64,000 bases of DNA from Terribacillus halophilus (lineage in GTDB: Bacteria > Bacillota > Bacilli > Bacillales > Amphibacillaceae): assembly GCF_900101385.1 (NCBI RefSeq), contig NZ_FMZB01000004.1:62001-126000 (forward strand), in the 5' to 3' direction. Numbering within the stretch: the first letter of the stretch is position 1; each line of letters begins with the position of its first letter. The notes beneath the pieces are model-generated. The model saw only the letters and a program-made list of their open reading frames with translations. It was not told the DNA's origin and searched no databases. The position numbers and the translations under genes were made by a program. Of this stretch, positions 57,327 through 64,000 are shown piece after piece.

Positions 57327-57457
57327 GCTGATACCCCCTGTGCGAACATCTGTGTTTTCGATTGTTATGCCAAGCTGCTTTTATGATACACTGAAAGCAG
57401 ATAGAATGCATCTGGAACAACTAGACGCTGCTGGGAAGAAAAGGGGCTATGTAGAGC

Positions 57458-58087
57458 ATGAACTGGGAAGTATTTTTAGCACCATATGTACAGGTAGTAG
57501 AAGAACTGAAAGTGAAGCTGAAGGGGATGCGTGCTCAATTCGAAAATGAATCACGCCATTCTCCCATCGAGTTCATCACCGGACGGGTGAAGCCGATACG
57601 AAGCATTCTCCAAAAAGCAGCAAATAAGCAAGTCACTGTCGATGAGCTGCATAAGGAAATCCAGGATATTGCAGGATTGCGGATCGTGACACAGTTCGTC
57701 GATGACATTTATACGGTTGTGGGCATGCTAAAAGTACGCAATGATTTCACCATTGTCAATGAGATTGATTATATCGTGGAAACAAAGGAAAGCGGATATC
57801 GCTCGTATCATATGATCATTGAATACCCAGTTGAAACGATCCATGGAGAAAAGAAAGTACTTGCCGAAATCCAAATCCGCACACTAGCGATGAACTTCTG
57901 GGCTACAAATGAGCATTCCCTAAATTATAAATACGATGGCCAGATACCTTCAGAATTGAAGACAAGATTGAAAACAGCGGCTGAAGCAGCATTCCGGCTG
58001 GATGAGGAAATGTCCAAAATTCGGGATGAAGTGCAGGAAGCACAGCGGATTTATCATGACCAGCAGCAAATCAAAAAGCATAAATAG
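57458..58087 (+). CDS. relQ: Small alarmone synthetase RelQ (SasB, YjbM)
   Basis: 209 residues containing only the (p)ppGpp synthetase domain: [41 protein letters not shown] and [17 protein letters not shown], plus the C-terminal helices for tetramer formation. Makes ppGpp/pppGpp without a hydrolase domain. First gene of relQ-nadK-yjbO. Confidence 0.95.
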   Translation: MNWEVFLAPYVQVVEELKVKLKGMRAQFENESRHSPIEFITGRVKPIRSILQKAANKQVTVDELHKEIQDIAGLRIVTQFVDDIYTVVGMLKVRNDFTIVNEIDYIVETKESGYRSYHMIIEYPVETIHGEKKVLAEIQIRTLAMNFWATNEHSLNYKYDGQIPSELKTRLKTAAEAAFRLDEEMSKIRDEVQEAQRIYHDQQQIKKHK

Positions 58088-58101
58088 GGGTGTTAGCAGG
58101 G

Positions 58102-58899
58102 ATGAAGTATACGGTTCTTTCACGGGGAGATGAGAAGTCGGACCGCATCAAAGAAACGATTATCGAACATTTGGCTCATTTCAATTTTGAGCACGATGAA
58201 AAGGAGCCCGATCTTGCGATATCCGTCGGTGGGGACGGCACATTCCTTGAGAATTTCCATACATATGTCCATCGGCTGGACAGCACGGCATTCATTGGTA
58301 TCCATACCGGTCATTTGGGGTTTTATGCAGACTGGGTACCAGAAGAATTGGAAAAACTGCTTCTGCAGATCGCCAATAAGCCGTATCATATCGTGGAATA
58401 TCCGCTGCTCGATATTTCCATTACCCACAAAGACGGCAGAGTGGACGAGCACCTGGCATTGAATGAATGTTCCGTCAAGACACCAGATGGTTCGGTTGTC
58501 CTTGATGTATCGATCAAAGGGGAGCATTTTGAAACATTCCGGGGGGATGGTCTTGTCATATCGACACCTTCTGGAAGTACGGCGTACAATAAAGCGCTTA
58601 ATGGTGCCATCATCCATCCTTCTTTGGCATCAATTCAAGTAACGGAGCTTGCCTCCATCAATAATCGCGTGTTCCGGACGATTGGTTCTCCGCTTATTTT
58701 GCCGAGCCATCATCCTTGCACGCTCCGGCCGACATTGGATAAAAGTTTCTTGATTGCCATCGATCATATGACCGAGAATCATTCAGATATCGAGTCCATT
58801 ACTTGCTCAGTCGCGAAGCAGCGTGTTCGTTTTGCCCGCTTTAGGCCATTTCCCTTCTGGAAACGGGTGCATGACTCATTCATTGCAGATAAGAGGTAG
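58102..58899 (+). CDS. nadK: NAD kinase NadK (PpnKA)
   Basis: 265 residues. [12 protein letters not shown] (GGDGT), [12 protein letters not shown] and [21 protein letters not shown] are the NAD-kinase signatures. Phosphorylates NAD to NADP. ATG at 58102 agrees with B. subtilis PpnKA (266 residues); the GTG 12 bases earlier contains the ribosome site GGGG. Confidence 0.96.
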   Translation: MKYTVLSRGDEKSDRIKETIIEHLAHFNFEHDEKEPDLAISVGGDGTFLENFHTYVHRLDSTAFIGIHTGHLGFYADWVPEELEKLLLQIANKPYHIVEYPLLDISITHKDGRVDEHLALNECSVKTPDGSVVLDVSIKGEHFETFRGDGLVISTPSGSTAYNKALNGAIIHPSLASIQVTELASINNRVFRTIGSPLILPSHHPCTLRPTLDKSFLIAIDHMTENHSDIESITCSVAKQRVRFARFRPFPFWKRVHDSFIADKR

Positions 58900-58904
58900 A
58901 ATAT

Positions 58905-59768
58905 ATGAAATTAAGCTGGACCTTGCCCGAGGAGATCATCATCAAGGATTTCCTGAAGTCGCAAGGAGTTTCAAGAAGATTATTCAAAACATTCAAGGAG
59001 GAGCCAAAGCTGGTGATGCTCAATCAGCAGTCGGCGCCTCTTTGGCATGTTGGTAAAACAGGCGATCGCCTGGAAGTGGAGCTGCCGGAGGAAGAAGCAG
59101 GCGCTTATATGGAGGCAGAGCGGCTTGAATTGCCGATTGTCTATGAAGATGATCATGTAATCGTATTGGATAAGCGGCCTCATGTTGCGGTGATTCCATC
59201 AATGAACCAGCCAACAGGTACGATTGCTAATGGCCTGCTGTGGCATTACAAGGAGCAAGGACTTCCATATACAGTCCATATCCTGACAAGACTGGATCGT
59301 GATACGTCGGGATTGATGCTGGTAGCAAAACATCGTTATGCTCATTCACTCTTAGCTGCTGATCAAAAGCAAGGGAAAATCCAGCGCTCCTATATGGCCC
59401 TGGTCGAGGGTGCGATGACAGAATCCACCGGGACCATAAACCAGCCGATCGGCAGGAAAGAAGGCTCAATCATCGAACGGGAAGTAAGAACCGATGGACA
59501 AATGGCAGTCACATACTTCCGCCGGCAGACAACCTTCGCCGGCCACACACTGGTGGAAGTGAAGCTTGCCACTGGGAGGACACATCAAATCCGGGTCCAT
59601 ATGGCATTTATTGGTCACCCGCTTGCAGGCGATACCCTTTATGGTGGGAAAACAGATGTCATCAATAGGCAGGCTTTGCATTCTCAGCAGCTGCGCTTTG
59701 TCCATCCATTTACGAAGCGTCTGCTCACTTTCCATTCTCCGGTTCCAGTTGATTTCTTAATCGAATGA
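58905..59768 (+). CDS. yjbO: RluA-family RNA pseudouridine synthase YjbO
   Basis: 287 residues. Catalytic motif HILTRLDRDTSGLMLVAK (Asp), GRTHQIRVHMAFIGHPLAGDTLYGG C-terminal motif. N-terminal extension may be an S4-like RNA-binding region. Target RNA unknown. Six bases after nadK, so same operon; ends with a 12-base overlap into convergent prpE. Confidence 0.93.
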   Translation: MKLSWTLPEEIIIKDFLKSQGVSRRLFKTFKEEPKLVMLNQQSAPLWHVGKTGDRLEVELPEEEAGAYMEAERLELPIVYEDDHVIVLDKRPHVAVIPSMNQPTGTIANGLLWHYKEQGLPYTVHILTRLDRDTSGLMLVAKHRYAHSLLAADQKQGKIQRSYMALVEGAMTESTGTINQPIGRKEGSIIEREVRTDGQMAVTYFRRQTTFAGHTLVEVKLATGRTHQIRVHMAFIGHPLAGDTLYGGKTDVINRQALHSQQLRFVHPFTKRLLTFHSPVPVDFLIE

Positions 59769-60494
59769 ACGGAATTTCTCATCAACGAAGGGCTGCTGGG
59801 AGGGAACACTATGCAGACTGCGTTCCGGAAAGCGACAGGCAGTCAGCTTGTTGCCGAAAACACACCCGGTATCGATATTGATTGTATGATGGATGACGCG
59901 GGCGTTCAAAACTGGCGTATGACCATAGATGATCCAGTCTTCCCCGTGGTAATGCTTGGCCCAATCCAATCTGACTGGACGGCCCAGCTCGTCCATCTCC
60001 CCAGTCGTATCTCCATAAAGAACAAAGCTTTTCACTTTTTTCCCTTCTTTGCCGATAAGGGATTCTTTGATTCCAGCATGCGCGGCAATAGCTCCAAGCT
60101 CGGGGATCCGCTTGTAAAGCGGAGCCTTTTTATAAAGCTGCATAAACATATTGGATAGTTTCCGCCGTTGATTCGGCGAACTGTTCTGCAGTTCGGCTAC
60201 CGTAGTTTCCAAGCCATGCTTGATTTGAACATTGTTGCCGAGTAAATATCGGTAAAGCTTATCACAATGGTTGCCTGGTACATAATAGCCGATTCCCTCT
60301 TCGACCAGTCGATAGACGAGTTCGATCACACCTAATGAATCGGGGCCGCGATCAGTCAAGTCACCAATAAAAAACGGCCGCCGTTTTTCAGGATGAACAA
60401 AAAGTCCGTTTTCCATCTTATAACCCAGTTCATTAAAAAGCTCCAGCAGCTCTGGCAAGCAGCCATGGACATCTCCGATAAAATCTATTTTCAT
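59757..60494 (-). CDS. prpE: Ser/Thr-type phosphatase PrpE (Ap4A hydrolase-like)
   Basis: 245 residues, metallophosphoesterase with GDVHGCLPEL, GDLTDRGPDS and GNHCDKL metal motifs. B. subtilis PrpE dephosphorylates dinucleotides such as Ap4A and has been linked to germination. Monocistronic on the minus strand, after the rodA terminator. Confidence 0.94.
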   Translation of the reverse strand: MKIDFIGDVHGCLPELLELFNELGYKMENGLFVHPEKRRPFFIGDLTDRGPDSLGVIELVYRLVEEGIGYYVPGNHCDKLYRYLLGNNVQIKHGLETTVAELQNSSPNQRRKLSNMFMQLYKKAPLYKRIPELGAIAAHAGIKESLIGKEGKKVKSFVLYGDTTGEMDELGRPVRLDWAKHYHGEDWIIYGHTPVLNARVIHHTINIDTGCVFGNKLTACRFPERSLHSVPSQQPFVDEKFRSFD

Positions 60495-60513
60495 CTATAT
60501 CACTCCTCTATAC

Positions 60514-60549
60514 AAAAAAGGGAAAGCTTCAGATAGCTTTCCCTTTTAT
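60514..60549 (-). terminator. Terminator of rodA
   Basis: AAAAGGGAAAGCT - loop - AGCTTTCCC then TTTTTTG on the minus strand. Confidence 0.9.
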
Positions 60550-60556
60550 GTAAGGC

Positions 60557-61735
60557 TTATTTCTGTGTTTCGAACATGAATGTCCGTGTCCTGGAATGAA
60601 TATTGAGCACAATGCCGATAGCGATCATATAGGCAAGCGTCGAGCTTCCTCCATAACTCAGGAATGGAAGCGGAAGTCCGGTAATCGGAACCAGTCCCAC
60701 CGACATCCCGATATTTTGGAATATTTGGTAGGTGAACATCCCGATGAACCCGGCTGCGAGATAACTTCCAAACGGTTCATTGCTTTCCAATCCTACTTGA
60801 ATCATCCGATAGATGAGGATGAAGAATAGGAAAAGGACTAGTGCCGATCCAATGAACCCAAACTGTTCAGCGACAGCGGAGAAGATATAATCCGTATGCC
60901 GTTCCGGAATGGATACTTCGAAATTGGACGCGCCTTTGCCGAATAGTATTCCAGATCCGATCGCCATCAATCCCAAACGATACTGATAGCTGGAATCCGG
61001 ATATTTCTCGGGATACAGCCAACCCAGGAAGCGACTTTCGACGTGTTTAAAGATTGTCTCCTGCAAGAATGAACCGATTTGATCCGGGAAGATGTACGAC
61101 AGAATGGCAACAAATACAGCAACACCTAGTATGATTCCAAGTATCATCGACAAGAGCCGCCAGCTTATCCCGGAGACCAGAATAGTTGCCCCTAGGATGG
61201 CAGCCAATACTAAGAAACCACCAAGGTCAGGCTGTGACGCAACCAATAACATGGGCGGAAGGGCGACTGCAAGCAGTTTCCCTAGCAGGAACAAGTCCGA
61301 TTTATTCGTACGGATCGTGTTTTTTTCATTGTGTGACATGATTACATGTGCCAAAGCAATGACGACAAATACTTTAACGAATTCAGAAGGCTGCATCGAA
61401 CCGATACCAGGCAGGATGAACCAGCTCGTCGCTCCATTCGCAGTGTTGATGATAGCTGATGGGAACCGGAAGAAGAGCATTAGGAGCATAACCATACCGA
61501 TACCATAAAAAATCCATACAAGCTGACGGAGTCTGTCGTAGTCGATCAGCATCATGACAGCAATGACAACAGCTCCCACAATGTACCACATAATCTGACG
61601 CGGCATATATTGGGTCTGGGCTGCAATACCGGATAGTGTCGGCTGCAACTCATATAGCGTGAATGAAGAGACGATACCAAGCAGTATCAAAACTAATATA
61701 ATTGTTAGATCTAACCGAAATTTGTTAGAATTCAT
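60557..61735 (-). CDS. rodA: SEDS glycan polymerase RodA
   Basis: 392-residue SEDS membrane protein, about ten spans. QPSEFVKVF, the catalytic-Asp loop QPDLGGFLV and NIGMSVGLVPITGLPLPFLSYGG with FMFET-type tail favour RodA over FtsW or SpoVE. Polymerises glycan for the elongasome with a class B PBP. The ATG at 61735 follows AAAGG; TTG six bases upstream is not needed. Confidence 0.88.
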   Translation of the reverse strand: MNSNKFRLDLTIILVLILLGIVSSFTLYELQPTLSGIAAQTQYMPRQIMWYIVGAVVIAVMMLIDYDRLRQLVWIFYGIGMVMLLMLFFRFPSAIINTANGATSWFILPGIGSMQPSEFVKVFVVIALAHVIMSHNEKNTIRTNKSDLFLLGKLLAVALPPMLLVASQPDLGGFLVLAAILGATILVSGISWRLLSMILGIILGVAVFVAILSYIFPDQIGSFLQETIFKHVESRFLGWLYPEKYPDSSYQYRLGLMAIGSGILFGKGASNFEVSIPERHTDYIFSAVAEQFGFIGSALVLFLFFILIYRMIQVGLESNEPFGSYLAAGFIGMFTYQIFQNIGMSVGLVPITGLPLPFLSYGGSSTLAYMIAIGIVLNIHSRTRTFMFETQK

Positions 61736-61904
61736 ACACAAAACCTTTCTTTCGTTCCTTCCGCATCTCTAGCTGCTATAAAAGCGATTAGATTTTGCAA
61801 ATGAGTGGAATATAATCTTGTTACAGTTTACAACAAAATGACGGATAAATTAAGTGAACTCTATTAAAGTTTCTTAAACCTTTCTTGGATCGGTCGATTT
61901 TCCG

Positions 61905-61933
61905 TTGACAAACAGCCACACGTTACTTACTAT
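61905..61933 (+). promoter_or_regulatory. Promoter of mgtE
   Basis: Perfect TTGACA, 17-base spacer, TACTAT; start about 61940 leaves only about 25 bases before mgtE, too short for an M-box riboswitch downstream of this start. Confidence 0.75.
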
Positions 61934-61964
61934 TGAAATTTCTTGCAAGCGAGGAGGCAGGCGT

Positions 61965-63332
61965 ATGGATCATTTAGAAAACCAAGAGATTTTACTATAC
62001 CAAAATAAAATCAGGGAAGCACTAGCCAACCAGCAAATCGATCAATTTCGTGCAGAATACCTAGAACTGCACCCGTACGATCAAGCAGCTGTTTTCGAGG
62101 AAGAGCCCGAAGAGATCCGCAAACAGATTTATTCCTATCTCTCACCGGATGAAACGGCAGAAATTATGGAAAACGTCGATCAGGAAAACGCGGACATTTA
62201 TTTCACAGAGATGTACTCGCGTTATGCAGCGCAAGTACTGGCTGAAATGTCAGCCGACGATGCGGTGGATATCTTGAAAGAAATGGACAAAAATAAAGTT
62301 GCAAGCTTCATTACGATCATGGAAAAAGATGCAGCTGATGAAATCAAGCATTTGCTTCACTATGAAGATAAGACAGCCGGGAGTATCATGACGACGGAAT
62401 TCGTCAGTGTCAGCGCGGCTGATACAGTGCGGGAAGCGATGCTGCATCTTCGAGCGGAAGCACCAGATGCTGAAACGATTTACTATACGTATGTCGTCGA
62501 TCAAGATAAAAAATTGGTCGGCGTCATTTCCTTGCGTAATCTGATCATAGCCGAGAAGGACTGGCTCATTTCTGAAGTGATGAGTGACAGGATCGTCAGT
62601 GTCTCTGTCGGGGATGATCAGGAGCATGTCGCCCAAATGGTGCGCGATTATGACTTCCTGGCGCTGCCGGTCGTTGACTTCCAGAACCATATTCTTGGCA
62701 TCATCACCGTCGATGATATCCTGGATGTCATGGAAGAAGAAGCAGATGAGGATTACAGTCGCTTAGCCGGTGTCAGTGACACCGAAAGAGGGGAGGACAG
62801 TGCCTTCGTTTCTGCCCGTAAACGGCTGCCTTGGCTCATTGCACTTCTATTCCTTGGTATGATAACGGCAAGTATGATAAGTCAGTTTGAAGATACACTC
62901 AGCAAAGTTGCGATTCTTGCCAGTTTCATTCCAGTTATCGGGGGGATGGGCGGTAATACAGGTACACAAGCACTAGCTGTTGCAGTACGAGGCATGGCGA
63001 CGGGAGATGTAGCAAGACGAGGAAAAATGCGCATGGTGATCAGAGAGGGTTTGACAGGCATCATTAACGGCGTCACCTGTGGCATTATCATTACCTTGGT
63101 AGTAATCATATGGCAAAAAAGTTTTTACCTGGGGCTGCTTATCGGGTTATCTATCCTATCAACCTTAATAGTAGCAACTTTAGCTGGGGCTGTTATTCCG
63201 CTCATTATGCATAAGCTGAAGATCGACCCGGCTGTCGCTTCGGGTCCTTTTATCACGACGATAAATGATATCATTTCAATCTTGATTTATTTCGGGCTGG
63301 CAACAGCCTTCATGGGATTTTTACCACAATAG
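61965..63332 (+). CDS. mgtE: Magnesium transporter MgtE
   Basis: 455 residues. Order: N-terminal superhelical domain (to about 125), two CBS domains (about 130-250), a plug helix, five membrane helices with ITASMISQFEDTLS and PVIGGMGGNTGTQALAV lining the pore. Mg2+ channel closed by cytoplasmic Mg2+ binding to the N and CBS domains. ATG at 61965 follows GAGGAGG. Confidence 0.95.
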   Translation: MDHLENQEILLYQNKIREALANQQIDQFRAEYLELHPYDQAAVFEEEPEEIRKQIYSYLSPDETAEIMENVDQENADIYFTEMYSRYAAQVLAEMSADDAVDILKEMDKNKVASFITIMEKDAADEIKHLLHYEDKTAGSIMTTEFVSVSAADTVREAMLHLRAEAPDAETIYYTYVVDQDKKLVGVISLRNLIIAEKDWLISEVMSDRIVSVSVGDDQEHVAQMVRDYDFLALPVVDFQNHILGIITVDDILDVMEEEADEDYSRLAGVSDTERGEDSAFVSARKRLPWLIALLFLGMITASMISQFEDTLSKVAILASFIPVIGGMGGNTGTQALAVAVRGMATGDVARRGKMRMVIREGLTGIINGVTCGIIITLVVIIWQKSFYLGLLIGLSILSTLIVATLAGAVIPLIMHKLKIDPAVASGPFITTINDIISILIYFGLATAFMGFLPQ

Positions 63333-63350
63333 AAAAAAGGAGGGACCGGC

Positions 63351-64000
63351 ATGGAGCATGAATCCATCATATCCTTAGTCGTTGTCATTTTGGCAGCATT
63401 CCTTACACCAATTCTCATGAACCGTCTGAAGCTCCGTGCGCTCCCTGTAGTTGTAGCGGAAATAATCGTCGGTCTCATCATCGGCCAAAGCGGTTTAGAT
63501 CTAGTTGATCAAAGCACTTGGCTCGATACATTGTCCACACTCGGTTTCATCTTCCTGATGTTTTTAAGTGGACTTGAAATTGATTTTTCAATTTTTGCTG
63601 GGAAGGATAAACGAAAAAGCGATAAACAGCCAGCTCAATCTCCGTTTATCATCTCGGTTATTGTATTCCTTGGTATCCTCGTATTATCGGTTGGATTGTC
63701 ATATGCATTCGTTCTGGCTGGCTTTATAGATAATGTCTTCCTCATGACGCTGATCATCTCGACCATTTCATTGGGGGTAGTGGTGCCGACGTTAAAGGAA
63801 GCACAAATGATGAAGTCGACATTTGGACAAACCATCCTTATGATCGCAGTCATTGCAGATTTGGCAACGATGATTCTCTTGGCAGTGTTTGCTTCCATTT
63901 ATGGTGACGAAGGCGGCAATATGTGGCTTTTACTTATACTATTTGGAGTCGGTGTTCTTTTGTACTTGGTTGGCAAGATATTCCAAAAACGCTCCTTCAT
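63351..64000 (+). CDS. yjbQ: CPA2-family cation/proton antiporter (YjbQ-like), cut by the window end
   Basis: First 216 codons, open at the right edge. Starts 18 bases after mgtE with AAAAGGAGGG. Hydrophobic, six spans visible: AFLTPILMNRLKLRALPVVVAEIIVGLIIG, FLMFLSGLEIDF and TISLGVVVPTLKEAQM are typical of KefB/YjbQ exchangers. The pore Asp and the regulatory C-terminus lie beyond the window. Confidence 0.88.
   Translation, partial: MEHESIISLVVVILAAFLTPILMNRLKLRALPVVVAEIIVGLIIGQSGLDLVDQSTWLDTLSTLGFIFLMFLSGLEIDFSIFAGKDKRKSDKQPAQSPFIISVIVFLGILVLSVGLSYAFVLAGFIDNVFLMTLIISTISLGVVVPTLKEAQMMKSTFGQTILMIAVIADLATMILLAVFASIYGDEGGNMWLLLILFGVGVLLYLVGKIFQKRSF

Noticed and set aside
61742-61964. M-box magnesium riboswitch before mgtE
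   Set aside because: Promoter lies about 60 bases before mgtE and no M-box sequence or terminator is visible.

Overview
The window is a stretch of chromosome from a low-to-moderate G+C, endospore-former-type Firmicute of the family Bacillaceae. Evidence: gene content and order follow Bacillus subtilis blocks closely (hmoB-pbpF-hemEHY; yhfI-lplJ-yhfN; comK-yhjD-yhjE-signal peptidase-addBA; yisL-asnO; yitT/yitU/yitV/yitW; yjzD-fabF-yjbA-trpS-opp-yjbC-spx-mecA-coiA-pepF-roxS-spxH-yjbI-yjbK-relQ-nadK-yjbO-prpE-yjbQ). Strong AGGAGG-type ribosome sites, TTG/GTG starts and U-tailed terminators are typical. I cannot fix the genus from sequence alone. No rRNA, tRNA, CRISPR array, prophage or insertion sequence was seen.

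Layout. 1-3.1 kb: M20 amidohydrolase, ferritin-like protein, PAP2 phosphatase, heme monooxygenase HmoB. 3.2-9 kb: class A penicillin-binding protein PbpF, then hemE-hemH-hemY (late heme synthesis) ending in a strong terminator. 9.2-13 kb: SAP-like protein, YhfI, LplJ, YhfN. 13-22.7 kb: competence regulator ComK, YhjD, YhjE, a type I signal peptidase and the AddB-AddA helicase-nuclease. 22.8-23 kb: a structured element that looks like a dispersed Bacillaceae repeat. 23-30.5 kb: membrane and housekeeping proteins, asparagine synthetase AsnO, YitT, a NifU-N protein. 30.9-32.9 kb: an Hpt-REC-GGDEF-REC diguanylate cyclase followed by a stand-alone receiver, each interrupted by a one-base frameshift. 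33-36 kb: two coupled tiny genes, YitU, YitV, YitW and a Gly/Tyr-rich protein. 36-41 kb: small genes, FabF, YjbA, TrpS with its T-box leader. 41.5-47.5 kb: oppABCDF. 47.7-54.5 kb: glycosidase-like protein, YjbC, Spx, MecA, CoiA, PepF. 54.6-54.76 kb: the small RNA RoxS (RsaE) with a Rex operator. 54.7-64 kb: hydrolase pseudogene, SpxH, truncated hemoglobin, CYTH protein, RelQ, NadK, a pseudouridine synthase, PrpE, RodA, MgtE and the start of a cation/proton antiporter.

How the parts connect. Several genes form one stress/competence circuit: ComK is the competence activator, MecA is the ClpC adaptor that removes ComK, Spx is the thiol-stress regulator, SpxH is the ClpXP adaptor that removes Spx, and CoiA is a competence protein whose upstream region carries a candidate ComK box. 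RoxS, with a perfect Rex operator, links NADH state to post-transcriptional control and lies between pepF and spxH as in B. subtilis. RelQ, NadK and the GGDEF module add nucleotide signalling. I found no convincing wholly new system. The most useful non-routine observations are the RoxS locus with two operator-like sites, the doubly frameshifted c-di-GMP module, an overlooked 47-codon gene coupled to a DUF3813-like gene, the structured repeat near 22.9 kb and the hairpins in the oppA-oppB gap and the yitT leader.
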